Shown here piece by piece: positions 7,741 through 16,194 of a DNA stretch of 48,292 nucleotides. The DNA lies in NCBI GenBank assembly GCA_024102975.1, contig JAGFJD010000340.1, positions 1 to 48,292 of the forward strand, in the 5' to 3' direction. The notes beneath the pieces are model-generated. The model worked only from the letters and a program-made list of their open reading frames with translations, had not been told where the DNA came from and searched no databases. A program made the translations under genes and the position numbers. The stretch comes from Phaeodactylibacter sp. Lineage in GTDB: Bacteria; Bacteroidota; Bacteroidia; Chitinophagales; Saprospiraceae. The stretch's first letter is position 1. Each line of letters opens with the position of its first letter.

Positions 7741-10026
7741 TCAGAACTCACACCGCACAAACACCGTCACATTCCTCCCAGGCTCAAAGATCAGCCCCTG
7801 CACCGGCATATTGCGGTAGCCGCGGTTGAGGTGTTCGTAGTAATTCCGGTCAAAAATATTGAGCACGGCGGCGCCGACGGATAGGCCCTTCACCGGTTCC
7901 ACATGGCCCTGCAGGTCAAACACGCTGAAGCCGGGCGTCCTCCGTTCATCGAACGAGCCGGCAACGCGTTCCTGGTCGGCGGCGAATCGGCCCTTGAAAT
8001 TGACCGTGTAGCGCTCCCGCTCGTATTTCAGGCCGGTAGTGGCGGTGAGGGGCGGGATTTCGGGCAGCGGCTCGTCCCAGTCGACGTTGCGGGCGTGGGT
8101 GTAGGCCGCCGAGGCATATAGCTGTAAGTGTTCCAGCAATTGTACGGTAGTTTCCAGTTCGAACCCCTTTTGGGTGGCGGCGTCGATGTTCCGGAAGCGG
8201 CGGGAGAAACGCGGCTGCTCCATAGGCATGTATTTGCGGGGCAGCGTGGAATCGACGGCGGCGGTAATGTAATCCGTGATGTAGGAATAGAAAGCGGAAA
8301 TCTTGACGCCGAGGCGTTCGGATTGTCGATCCAGGCTCCATTCCATCTGGTGGTTGGCCTCCGGGCGCAGGTTGGGGTTGCCGACGTACTCGTAGGCATC
8401 GGCGCCCAGCGTAAAGTGGTTGATGAACCGCTCCTCCATGCCGGCGGTGCGGGTGCCGCGGCCCAGTGCCAGTTGGGTGCTCCAGTGCTCGTTCAGGCGG
8501 TAATCCGCCGAGAGGTTGGCGCTTACGTTCCACTCTGTCTTTTTTCCCAGGTTCGGATACAGTTCGGCAAAGTCCGGGGCAGGGTTCAGGATTTCGGCCT
8601 CAACGCGGTCGAGCCGTACGCCGGCGGTCAGCGTGAGCTTCCCGGTCAGGAAGTAGCGGGATTCGGCGAAGATGCCGAAGTCATTGAGGCGGGCGTCCTG
8701 CCAGATGAGGTCTTCGAACCGCATGGGCATCTCCAGCGGCTCGCCGGTCATCATATTGCGTTTGACGAGGCGGATGCGGCTGCCGTCGCGGGCCAGGCCG
8801 CGGTAGTCCAGGCCGGTATACAGCTGCGACCGGGCGGTGGGCTGCCAGGATAGTTCGAGCTTGCCGCCGGCGGTCAGGGCGTCGACGGTGGCCACCGCGT
8901 CCGTCATCATGAAATTGGGGCGCAGTTCGTTGCTCATGATATGATCCACGCTGGAGACGAAGGCCTTGAAGGTGATGGAATAGAGGTTAGGGCTGATGTT
9001 TTTGGCGGCGTAATCGAGGGACAGTACGCTGCTGTTGTCTTCGCGGGTATCCATGGGCAGGCCGACGTGCAGGATGTCGCGGCCGAACGATTGCCGCCAG
9101 CCCAGCTGCAGGCGGTGGCCTTTGGCGGGGCGGAAGCCCAGCTTGGCGGCGTAGTCGTAAGATTTGAATGCGGTGGGTATCTCCAGTCCGTCGCCGTTCT
9201 GGTAGTTGCCGAAGTCGCGGGCGCCGCCGTTCACCGTGAAGTCATAGCCTTTGCCGGCGCCATTGAGCGTGAGGCGCGCCAGTTTGGAATTTCCATTGGT
9301 TTCATACCCTGTCTCTGCGGCTCCGCCCATGGTGAAGGCTTCGGCCGGTTCCGGTTGCTGGGTGATGATGTTGATCACCCCGCCCATGGTCTGGCCGTAG
9401 CGTACGCTGAATGGCCCCTTGATCAGCTCGATCCGCTCCACTTCTTCCGGCGCCACGTGGGTGGTAATGGGGTCCATGCGGTTGGGGCAGGCGTGCATTA
9501 CCTGTACGCCGCCGTCGTACTGCACGTTGAGCTGCTCGTTGCGGAAGGAGCGGAAGACGGGATCCATGGCGTAGCCGCCTCTTTTTACCAGGCCGAAGCC
9601 GGGGGTGTCTTTAAACAGGTCGGCCACGTCCTTGGGGTGGCTGACGTGGCGGGAGAAGCCCAGGATGACGTCCGATTGGGCGACGTTGTTCACTTTGCTG
9701 CCCTGGACGAGGATGTTCTCGATGAGGATGGGCTGGCTTTGGAGCTGTAGCTGTAGTTCGCCCGTATTATCTTCAACCGTCAATTTCAACGGTTCATAAC
9801 CGACGTGTTGGGCGATAATGGTGTAAGGGCCTTCGGCCGGCACTTCCAGCTGGAAACGCCCCAGCTCGTCGGCGTAAGTGCCGCCGGGAATGCCTTCGAC
9901 GGCGAGGGTGGCGAAGCTCAGCGGTTTTAACGTTTCGGCGTCGGCGATGCTGCCGGCAACTGTTTGCTGGCCAAGTGCCAGGAACGGGGCGATGAAAGCC
10001 AGGAACAGAAAGAATATATTTTTCAT
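7741..10026 (-). CDS. TonB-dependent receptor of the OprC/NosA copper-receptor type
   Basis: A 761-residue outer-membrane receptor. It has a Sec signal (LALGQ, about residue 20), a carboxypeptidase-regulatory-like domain typical of Bacteroidota receptors (about 22-100), a plug domain (about 110-230, ending YGQTMGGVINIITQQPE) and a 22-strand barrel ending in aromatic FVRCEF. In OprC of Pseudomonas, copper is bound by a CxxxM pair in the plug and an HxM pair in the barrel about 180 residues later. Here HACPNRMDP gives Cys180 and Met184, and VDHIM gives His362 and Met364, the same order and spacing. This supports copper uptake, which fits the position at the end of the nos gene run. It lies 193 bp after the small Cys-rich protein gene, with its own candidate promoter in the gap. 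The copper role rests on motif comparison, not experiment. Confidence 0.88.
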   Translation of the reverse strand: MKNIFFLFLAFIAPFLALGQQTVAGSIADAETLKPLSFATLAVEGIPGGTYADELGRFQLEVPAEGPYTIIAQHVGYEPLKLTVEDNTGELQLQLQSQPILIENILVQGSKVNNVAQSDVILGFSRHVSHPKDVADLFKDTPGFGLVKRGGYAMDPVFRSFRNEQLNVQYDGGVQVMHACPNRMDPITTHVAPEEVERIELIKGPFSVRYGQTMGGVINIITQQPEPAEAFTMGGAAETGYETNGNSKLARLTLNGAGKGYDFTVNGGARDFGNYQNGDGLEIPTAFKSYDYAAKLGFRPAKGHRLQLGWRQSFGRDILHVGLPMDTREDNSSVLSLDYAAKNISPNLYSITFKAFVSSVDHIMSNELRPNFMMTDAVATVDALTAGGKLELSWQPTARSQLYTGLDYRGLARDGSRIRLVKRNMMTGEPLEMPMRFEDLIWQDARLNDFGIFAESRYFLTGKLTLTAGVRLDRVEAEILNPAPDFAELYPNLGKKTEWNVSANLSADYRLNEHWSTQLALGRGTRTAGMEERFINHFTLGADAYEYVGNPNLRPEANHQMEWSLDRQSERLGVKISAFYSYITDYITAAVDSTLPRKYMPMEQPRFSRRFRNIDAATQKGFELETTVQLLEHLQLYASAAYTHARNVDWDEPLPEIPPLTATTGLKYERERYTVNFKGRFAADQERVAGSFDERRTPGFSVFDLQGHVEPVKGLSVGAAVLNIFDRNYYEHLNRGYRNMPVQGLIFEPGRNVTVFVRCEF

Positions 10027-10110
10027 GGCGAAAAGATTCTGTTGGGTTGTTGAATGGTTCCGGAGGGTAGGGCAGGTAACGTAAGGCTGGTTGTTACTGC
10101 TTTTTTACTA

Positions 10111-10140
10111 CAAAAGTCAGCCGGCCTTTGAGTTGACAAA
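10111..10140 (-). promoter_or_regulatory. candidate promoter of the TonB receptor gene
   Basis: On the minus strand TTTG (10137-10140) is followed after 18 bp by GACTTTTG (10111-10118), which matches TAnnTTTG except for the first base. It is 84 nt upstream of the receptor ATG, so the receptor may be expressed separately from the upstream genes. Confidence 0.35.
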
Positions 10141-10219
10141 GCAGAATTAAATTAAGATGAACCATCTCCTGCCCCAGAGATGCCTCCGGGTTGGAACGCT
10201 GGAAAAAGGGGGGGTAGGC

Positions 10220-10603
10220 CTACAGCCAGGGCGGGCGAAAAAGGCCGAAGGCCACTTCAGCAGAAAGAGGCGCGAGGTAAAAAAATGGAGATTTATCAGA
10301 GGTTAAGCCCATTGACGAGCCGGCTTTGAGCAAACGCGGGGCCGGCAGCGCAAAAAACGGCATCCGCTCTTCCGGAGCGGGGATTTTTGCCGGAGCGGGC
10401 GCGTCTTCCGGCGCCTCCGTTTCGATCACCTTCTGCAGGTAACACTTGCCCTGGCACATCAGCAGCGGCTCGTCCTTGTTGATACAGTAGTTTTCGGCGA
10501 TGCTTTCCTGGTTGGCCCGAAACCACAGGCCGATCAACGCCTCCCTGCCACTTTGCAGCAGCAGCGCCCCGATCAGCAATATGGCGAGTAGCCTGTGGAA
10601 CAT
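10220..10603 (-). CDS. small membrane-anchored Cys-rich protein upstream of the copper-type receptor
   Basis: A 127-residue protein with an N-terminal hydrophobic helix (about residues 5-18) that acts as signal or anchor. A short conserved-looking block with Cys40, Cys50 and Cys54 (NYCINKDEP...MCQGKCYLQK) follows, then a Pro/Ala/Glu-rich spacer and a hydrophobic C-terminus. I have no family name for it. Small Bacteroidota proteins with a similar block of one Cys followed by a CxxxC pair are often found beside TonB receptors for metals, so periplasmic metal handling is a reasonable guess but unproven. It lies co-directional between ric and the receptor gene. Confidence 0.75.
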   Translation of the reverse strand: MFHRLLAILLIGALLLQSGREALIGLWFRANQESIAENYCINKDEPLLMCQGKCYLQKVIETEAPEDAPAPAKIPAPEERMPFFALPAPRLLKAGSSMGLTSDKSPFFYLAPLSAEVAFGLFRPPWL

Positions 10604-10822
10604 GGTTAAATTTTGAACTGGCCGCTTTTTAGTGGCCGGTAGTCGACTGAGCCTGTTGCCTGGCGCCGGTTGGTTGCCAATGCTTGTGCACCGGATAAAT
10701 CCGGAGCGTTCAGGCCTCGCAAAGATGAAAAAATATTAGCCTTTCTCTTTAGGCAGATGATCACAGAAGCAATTTTTCTGAGCAAGGCGGCAATATGGCC
10801 GCCTTGCCCGGAAGCGTATCTC

Positions 10823-11554
10823 TCACTTCATCTTCCTTTCCAACTCCACCGCCTGCGGAAACAGGATATTGTTCTCCAGGTGTACATGCTGGTGCAGGTC
10901 GGTTTCGAATTCCTCCAGCAGGGCGTACAGTACCCGGTAGGTATTGCAGGCGCCTTCCGGCGGGGTAAAATCCTGGCTCAGCGCCCGGATTTCCGCCATG
11001 GTTTCTCCGGCGAATTCGTGCTCGGCCTCCATCACCCGGATGGGGTTCTGCGCAGTTTGAAAAGGAGGAGCCGCTGCTGTTTCTCCCGCTTCTTTAGCCT
11101 TCCACAACTCCTTCACGTAGGGAAACAGAATGAGCTCCTCTTTCCTAAGATGCGCAAACAATTCTTCCGCCAACGACTCCAGCTTGTCGGCAATGGTTAC
11201 GGTCTCAGGATAGGCTTGGCCGTGTACCGTGGCTACCTTCCGGCTGTATTCCAGCATCTGCGGCAGTTTCTCCTGCACGTAAGTATGGTGGACGTTGACG
11301 ATGTAATCTATCAGGAAGGGCAGTGCCCATTCGTTGAATTGAAGCCGCTGCCGGGCCGGCATTTGGTCCAGGCGGGCAAGATTGCTTTCCAGCTCCGCTA
11401 CCGGGACGCCTTTCTGGCGGCACACCTCAGCCACCGTCTTTTTGCCGCCACAGCAGAAGTCGATGCCGTATTTTTTGAATACGCCCGCCGCCCGGTAATC
11501 TTCGGCGACCAGTTCTCCTATTGTCCTGGTTTGAATTTCTTTTTGATCGATCAT
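10823..11554 (-). CDS. ric: RIC-family iron-sulfur cluster repair protein (ScdA/YtfE/DnrN type)
   Basis: A 243-residue cytoplasmic di-iron protein with both expected domains. The N-terminal DUF542/ScdA_N domain contains KKYGIDFCCGGKKT (residues 28-41) with the CC pair. A hemerythrin-like helical bundle follows, whose histidines appear in NVHHTYVQEKLP, FAHLRKEELILFPY, MEAEHEFAGE and LHQHVHLENNILFP. RIC proteins repair Fe-S clusters and release NO-damaged iron after nitrosative stress. Placement just downstream of nosY, with the same orientation as the nos genes, fits protection during denitrification-type metabolism. The gap to nosY holds a stable hairpin (11579-11629), which may attenuate read-through. 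Confidence 0.93.
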   Translation of the reverse strand: MIDQKEIQTRTIGELVAEDYRAAGVFKKYGIDFCCGGKKTVAEVCRQKGVPVAELESNLARLDQMPARQRLQFNEWALPFLIDYIVNVHHTYVQEKLPQMLEYSRKVATVHGQAYPETVTIADKLESLAEELFAHLRKEELILFPYVKELWKAKEAGETAAAPPFQTAQNPIRVMEAEHEFAGETMAEIRALSQDFTPPEGACNTYRVLYALLEEFETDLHQHVHLENNILFPQAVELERKMK

Positions 11555-11578
11555 AGTTGATGTTTTTTATTGCATTTT

Positions 11579-11629
11579 AGACTTGACAAGTTTCTCTTCC
11601 GGCAGCCCTTGGGTAAACTTGTCAAGTCT
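11579..11629 (-). terminator. hairpin between nosY and ric, ACTTGACAAGT type
   Basis: Perfect 15-bp arms 11579-11593 and 11615-11629 with a 21-nt loop. Each arm also contains the palindrome ACTTGACAAGT. It starts 12 bp after the nosY stop codon, so it may end the nos transcript or stabilise it. A relative is found at 16195-16244. Confidence 0.6.
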
Positions 11630-11640
11630 TCCTTCCGGTT

Positions 11641-12423
11641 CTAAAAATCTTTTTTTACAGCCACCCTTTTTATCCCCCAGGCCGGTAGCGCTACCCACAA
11701 CAGGAGCACCCCCAGCGAACAGGCCATGCCCGGTGCCGTGCCCATAAAATTCTGGATGACCGCCCCGGTGTATCCCATCAGCGCCGAGATGTCGAGTTTC
11801 AGCAGGATAAGTATCCGGGACAGGTCGATCGGGTTGAACAGGGAGGCACCGATGGCGAAACGCTCCAGCGGATAGTCGCTGAACATCGACAAGGCGAGCA
11901 GGAACAGCCCGTCGTAGATGACGGCGAAGAACAGCCACACCAGGATGGCCAGCCCGAACCCCTTGATGCGGTTCTCATTGCGCAGCGCAATGAAAAAGGC
12001 GATGGCGGAAAAAATGAAGGACAGGAACAACCCCACCAGCAACAGGATGCTGAAGTTCCAAATCTCTGAAGAGCTGAAGATGCCATACAACACAAAAGGC
12101 AGCCCCACCCCCAGCAGCAGGCTGATGGCCAGCGAACAGGCCACGCCCAGGTACTGCCCGAAAAAGATGTGGCTGCGCCGGATGGGCTGCGCCAGCAGCA
12201 GTTCGGCAAACTCCCGGGAGTTGTAATAGTACATCACCCCGAACATGGTGGCGATGAGCGGCACGAGCACCAGTATGATGTTCATCAGGCTGATGATGGC
12301 CTTCGACAGGCCGCCGCCCAGCCAGAGCAGGGAAGCGGAGAGCAACAGGTAAAACGCGCCGTAAATGTACAGCCACCGGCTGCGCGTCAGGTCGTAAAAG
12401 CTGTATTTGAGTATCTTGAACAT
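11641..12423 (-). CDS. nosY: ABC transporter permease NosY
   Basis: A 260-residue integral membrane protein with about six transmembrane segments. It begins MFKILKYSFYDLTRSRW, the usual N-terminus of Bacteroidota NosY, and contains the conserved loop YYNSREFAELLLAQPIRRSHIFFGQ that contacts the ATPase. An upstream in-frame ATG at 12471 would add 16 unlikely residues and overlap nosF, so 12423 is preferred. NosY and NosF form the NosDFY complex that, with NosL, assembles the copper sites of nitrous oxide reductase in the periplasm. It is the third gene of the nosDFY set and directly follows nosF. Confidence 0.93.
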   Translation of the reverse strand: MFKILKYSFYDLTRSRWLYIYGAFYLLLSASLLWLGGGLSKAIISLMNIILVLVPLIATMFGVMYYYNSREFAELLLAQPIRRSHIFFGQYLGVACSLAISLLLGVGLPFVLYGIFSSSEIWNFSILLLVGLFLSFIFSAIAFFIALRNENRIKGFGLAILVWLFFAVIYDGLFLLALSMFSDYPLERFAIGASLFNPIDLSRILILLKLDISALMGYTGAVIQNFMGTAPGMACSLGVLLLWVALPAWGIKRVAVKKDF

Positions 12424-12463
12424 GATTGCCTGTTTTTTTGAACCCATGAACCAGTAATACCAC

Positions 12464-13225
12464 TCACCCACCCAACACCAACCGCGCCGCTTTCTCCCCG
12501 TGTCCGTTGGAACTAAACCCCAGCTCCCCCTCCTCCAGGATTCGGGCGATGGCCCGCTCCAGGCTGGAAGCCCCGTATTTTTCCTTTAGTTCCTGGAGCC
12601 CGCCCCGGAAATGGACGTGCCCTTCCAGGAGGAAGACCACCTCATCGGCCATCTCTTCGACGAAACTCATGATGTGGGTGGTGACGAGGATATATTTCCC
12701 CTTTTCCTTTTCCTGCCGGAGCAGTTCTTTGAGGCGTTGTGTGGCCACGGGGTCCAGCCCGCTGGTAGGCTCATCCAGGATGAGTACCGGGCTGTCGTAC
12801 ATCATGGCCAGGACGAGGTTGACCTTTTGGCGCGTTCCGCCGGACAAGTTGCCGAGGCGGTTGTCCAGATGGGGCTGCAGGGCGAAGAGCCGGATCAACG
12901 GTTCGGCGTCGGGTTGCCCGCCCCTCAGGTCCTGTATCATCCGGAGCAGTTCCTGCACGGTGAGGTTTTCCGGGAAGCGGGCGATCTGCGGCAGGTAATC
13001 GATCTGCCGGCGGTAGGCCCAGCCGCCTTCGATGTCCTGCCCCTGGAAGCGGATAGTGCCCTGGCCGGGCAGGGCCATGCCCAGGATGCTTTTGATCAGG
13101 GTGGTTTTCCCCGAGCCGTTGGGGCCGAGGATGGCGGTGATGCCGGGGCGTTGAAATTTCAGGCTGACGCCTTTCAGGACTTCCTGTTTGCCGAATGATT
13201 TGTGCAGATTTTCTATCGTGATCAT
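12464..13225 (-). CDS. nosF: ABC transporter ATP-binding protein NosF
   Basis: A 253-residue cytoplasmic ATPase with Walker A GPNGSGKTT (residues 34-42), a Q-loop in YLPQIARFPENLTV, the signature LSGGTRQKVNL, Walker B VLILDEPTSGLD and the switch His in LVTTHIMSF. These are the features of NosF, the motor of NosDFY that drives copper-site maturation of NosZ. Its ATG shares its first base with the last base of the nosD stop codon, which implies translational coupling. The C-terminal 40 residues after LEGHVHF are family-variable. Confidence 0.95.
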   Translation of the reverse strand: MITIENLHKSFGKQEVLKGVSLKFQRPGITAILGPNGSGKTTLIKSILGMALPGQGTIRFQGQDIEGGWAYRRQIDYLPQIARFPENLTVQELLRMIQDLRGGQPDAEPLIRLFALQPHLDNRLGNLSGGTRQKVNLVLAMMYDSPVLILDEPTSGLDPVATQRLKELLRQEKEKGKYILVTTHIMSFVEEMADEVVFLLEGHVHFRGGLQELKEKYGASSLERAIARILEEGELGFSSNGHGEKAARLVLGG

Positions 13226-14481
13226 CAGAAAGCCGGTTTATCTTTTGAAAAATTGAGCTTTTGCATCCGAGGGGCGTTGTCCGCTACATCAGCCGGCGTC
13301 AGGGCCGGGCTCACCTTTTCGGAAAAGTTGAGCAGGTCGACGAACAGGCTGCGCAGAAGGACCATGGCCTCCGGCGTGCGGTTGACGACGTAGTTGAACA
13401 GCTTGACGGGGTGGTAGGGCACGTCGCCGACGCCGTCCCGCCCCAGGTCATAGCCGCTGTAGTCCGTCCAGTAGTTGCCGTCGAAGGCGTTGTTGTTGGG
13501 CGCACTTGCCAGCGACAGGTCGAAGGTGTTGTACAGGAAGTTGTTGGCCTGCACCTCATTGTCGAGGCAGCCGCCGGACATCTTCATGGCCCAGCCGTTG
13601 CGGCTGAATTCGTTGTGCCGGTACCGGATTCGGGTGGAGCCTTCCACATAAATGCCGATGGTATTCTCCAGGAAAACGTTGTTGCGGATTTCCGCATCGT
13701 AAATCTCCTTGAGCAGCAGGCCGTAGGCTGCACGCCCCCAGTTGTATTCGAAGCGGTTTTCCCACATGTTGATGTTTCGGGAGAACATGACCGCCACCCC
13801 GGCGCCGTTGCGCCGGAAGGTGTTGCGGAAATAGTCGTCGTCGTTGGAAAACATGAAGTGCAGGCCGTAGCGCAGGTTGTCCTCGCTGATGTTGTGCCGG
13901 ATGCGGCTGTCGTCCACGAATTCGAAGTAGATGCCGTCGCGGTGGCCGCGCACCTGGTTGTTTTCGACCATCATCCGCTTGCAGTACCACAGGTGGATGG
14001 CGTTGCCGGAGGACATTTCCTCCCGGGCCTGCCCTTCGAGGATATTGCCGGAGACCAGCCCGTCGCTGCAGTTTTCCAGGTAAATCCCGAAAAAGGTGTT
14101 CTCCAGGCGGTTGCCGCGGATCGTAAAATCCCGTACGCGCCGCATACGGATGCCTGCCCGGTCTTCCAGGTAGCTGGTGCCTACATTGCGCACGACCAGC
14201 CCTTCGATGGTTACGCCGTTGGCAGTGACTGTGAGGACTTCCGTTTCGTTTTCGCCGTCGAGGACGGGCCAGCCCTCGCCCTTCAGGCGGAGCGGCTTGT
14301 CGACCAGAATATTGCCTTCCTGATACAACCCGCCCTGGATGAGAATCTCATCGCCGGCGCCGGCCGAGGCGATGGCCTGGCTGATGCTGCTGCATTCGCA
14401 GTCGGGGCAGACGGTGATCGTCGCCGCCTGCGTCGCCAGGAAAGCAAGCAGGAAAGTAAAGATTAAGGTTGTTTTGCGCAT
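13225..14481 (-). CDS. nosD: periplasmic copper-site maturation protein NosD
   Basis: A 418-residue exported protein. A Sec signal peptide (residues 1-19, LAFLATQAAT) is followed by a right-handed parallel beta-helix with many PbH1 repeats (GIRMRRVRDFTIRGNRLEN, GIYLENCSDGLVSGN, GIYVEGSTRIRYRHN) ending near NAFDGNYWTDYSGYDLGRDGVGDVPY, a block typical of NosD. NosD receives copper from NosL and passes it to apo-NosZ. The C-terminal 70 residues are alpha-helical, where NosD docks on NosY. The start is supported by the signal peptide, and overlap with nosF shows tight operon structure. Confidence 0.94.
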   Translation of the reverse strand: MRKTTLIFTFLLAFLATQAATITVCPDCECSSISQAIASAGAGDEILIQGGLYQEGNILVDKPLRLKGEGWPVLDGENETEVLTVTANGVTIEGLVVRNVGTSYLEDRAGIRMRRVRDFTIRGNRLENTFFGIYLENCSDGLVSGNILEGQAREEMSSGNAIHLWYCKRMMVENNQVRGHRDGIYFEFVDDSRIRHNISEDNLRYGLHFMFSNDDDYFRNTFRRNGAGVAVMFSRNINMWENRFEYNWGRAAYGLLLKEIYDAEIRNNVFLENTIGIYVEGSTRIRYRHNEFSRNGWAMKMSGGCLDNEVQANNFLYNTFDLSLASAPNNNAFDGNYWTDYSGYDLGRDGVGDVPYHPVKLFNYVVNRTPEAMVLLRSLFVDLLNFSEKVSPALTPADVADNAPRMQKLNFSKDKPAF

Positions 14482-14549
14482 CTTTTCCGGTTTTTTGGAG
14501 GCCGCCTTTTGGAGGCAGCCTCCATTACCAACTCAGTGAACTCCTCTTG

Positions 14550-15107
14550 TTAGTCAGGAGGCAGCAATACAGCGTCGACAACATGTACGATGCCGTTGGA
14601 GGCCTTAACTGTCCCCGCTATTTTAGCACCGCCGACCTTGATCACATCGCCGTTTCGCTCCACTTTTACATAGTGGCCGGTAGCCATGTACAGGTTCATG
14701 CCGTCCTTCAGCATATCGGTGTTAAAGCTGCCGGGCGAAGCATGGTATTTGATGATCCGGGCCAGCTTTTGCTTGTTTTCCGGCTTCAGCAGTTCGTCGA
14801 GTGTGCCTGCCGGCAGTTTTTCGAAGGCGGCGTTATTGGGCGCAAAGACGGTAAGCGGGCCGGCATTGACCAGTACGTCTTCCAGCCCTGCCGCCTGTAC
14901 GCCGGCCACCAGGGTGCTGTGGTCCCTGGATCCGATGGCGACGTTCAGGATGTTCTGTTCGGAAGCATCGTCTTTTACCGCCGATTGCCCTTTAGCCGGG
15001 GCAACGGATGCGGCAGCCTGTGCCGCATTTCCAGGAGCATCCCGGGTGCAGGCGGCCAGGAATAAAGACAAAAGCAGGATAGCAAGGGCCAGGGTTCCAT
15101 TTTTCAT
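14550..15107 (-). CDS. FAS1 (fasciclin) domain lipoprotein within the nos operon
   Basis: A 185-residue lipoprotein with lipobox LAAC (Cys20), a short Ala-rich linker and one complete FAS1 domain (about 48-184). The domain has the H1 box TVFAPNNAAFEKLP, the YH motif (KYHASPG) and the H2 box GIVHVVDAVLLP. FAS1 domains usually mediate adhesion or protein contacts and have no known catalytic role. Its position between nosL and nosD, in the same direction with short gaps (55 and 68 bp), suggests co-expression with the N2O reductase system. It might act as a periplasmic scaffold; that is inference only. Confidence 0.88.
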   Translation of the reverse strand: MKNGTLALAILLLSLFLAACTRDAPGNAAQAAASVAPAKGQSAVKDDASEQNILNVAIGSRDHSTLVAGVQAAGLEDVLVNAGPLTVFAPNNAAFEKLPAGTLDELLKPENKQKLARIIKYHASPGSFNTDMLKDGMNLYMATGHYVKVERNGDVIKVGGAKIAGTVKASNGIVHVVDAVLLPPD

Positions 15108-15162
15108 AGTTGTGTGATTTATTGGTTCAGATGATAATTTTCGTTCCTGCTTTTCTTCGGCG

Positions 15163-15600
15163 TCAGTTGTTCAGGTGCCCGATCAGCCCTTTCCAGTCGA
15201 ATACGTCCCCGCCTTTTTCCGATTGAACCGCCCGGGCCCGCTCCTGTGTTTCGAAGGCAGACAGGAAGGCGCCCATCGGGCTGGGGATATTCGGGCTGAT
15301 GAGATAGTAGCTCGTTTCTGCCGGAATCAGCTCGCCCGGTTTTTCGTAATCGTTGGCCAGCAGGTAGGCATATTGCTGGCCTTCCTGTTCACCCAGGTAA
15401 TTCACCAGGCATTCGATGGCGTCGAATTTAAAAACCTTACCCTTTTGGGTGACGGCCTCGGCGGCGTGCTGCTTGTCCACTATTGTCATCTTGCAGTAGT
15501 GGCAGGCATCGTTGCCGTAGTTGATCGGTTTAGGCGACTGTGCGCAGGAAGCCACGCTTAGTAGCAGAGCGGCCGCCGGAAGAAGCTTGCTGAGTTTCAT
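15163..15600 (-). CDS. nosL: copper chaperone lipoprotein NosL
   Basis: A 145-residue lipoprotein. The signal peptide ends at VASC (Cys19), then comes the copper-binding segment DACHYCKM (Cys33, Cys36, Met38), then a two-repeat alpha/beta fold with KVFKFDAIECLVNYLGE and PNIPSPMGAFLSAF, all typical of NosL. NosL delivers Cu(I) to the NosDFY complex for CuZ and CuA assembly. The beginning of the gene overlaps the end of the upstream membrane protein gene by 71 bp in another frame, so translation of the two is likely coupled. Confidence 0.93.
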   Translation of the reverse strand: MKLSKLLPAAALLLSVASCAQSPKPINYGNDACHYCKMTIVDKQHAAEAVTQKGKVFKFDAIECLVNYLGEQEGQQYAYLLANDYEKPGELIPAETSYYLISPNIPSPMGAFLSAFETQERARAVQSEKGGDVFDWKGLIGHLNN

Positions 15601-16174
15601 TTTTGCTCAATTTTGATTTTAACCACCAGGCCGCCAGGGCCAGCAGTGCGGAAAGCCCGGCAAAGTACCCGCCGGTATGCGGGAAGGACTTGGCGATGAA
15701 GTTGAGGATCACCTTAGTGCCGAAAAGGGGCGGTTGAAAAGAAGCTCCGGGTATTTTGATGGGCGCCGTCGGGCTCAGGTTGTGGCCGTAGTCGTATTCC
15801 CAGAGGTAGAAGTCGTAGATGCCTGCTGCTGCCAGCAAGGCAAAAAGGATGGCCCAGCCCAGGTAGATCTGTTTCCTGTCGATGGCTGCAGCGAGCAGGG
15901 CCAGCACCGCCAGGCCGATGACGATGTACGGGAAATACTGAAGCTCCGGAATGGCGTCCGGCTCGATGTACTTCATCCCCACATAGTGGTTGAGAATATT
16001 GACGTTTTGCAGGGTGCCGGGGCTGTCGCCGCCGATCTTGTTGATCCAGATGTACATATTGACGCCATCCGGATACTGCGGGGCGATGAGCGTGATGCGC
16101 CACATCGGGAAGACGAAGAGCATCATCAAAGCGGCCGCCGCCAGTATCATAAGCACCCGTGGTAGTTGTTTCAT
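15530..16174 (-). CDS. polytopic membrane protein of Bacteroidota nos clusters
   Basis: About 214 residues. An N-terminal membrane helix (ILAAAALMMLFVFPMW) is followed by a periplasmic loop containing YPDGVNMYIWINKIGG and NILNHYVGMKYI, then three further helices (about 93-111, 118-136, 185-200). The frame opens at 16258, but the ATG at 16174 (MKQLPRVLMIL) fits a membrane N-terminus better. It resembles unnamed proteins found between nosZ and nosL in other Bacteroidota. The conserved Trp, His and Met residues in the first loop could bind metal or a NosZ partner, but the function is unknown. It overlaps nosL by 71 bp. Confidence 0.8.
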   Translation of the reverse strand: MKQLPRVLMILAAAALMMLFVFPMWRITLIAPQYPDGVNMYIWINKIGGDSPGTLQNVNILNHYVGMKYIEPDAIPELQYFPYIVIGLAVLALLAAAIDRKQIYLGWAILFALLAAAGIYDFYLWEYDYGHNLSPTAPIKIPGASFQPPLFGTKVILNFIAKSFPHTGGYFAGLSALLALAAWWLKSKLSKNETQQASSGGRSATKRGFLRTVA

Positions 16175-16194
16175 GGTTCTGTTTTTAAATTTGA

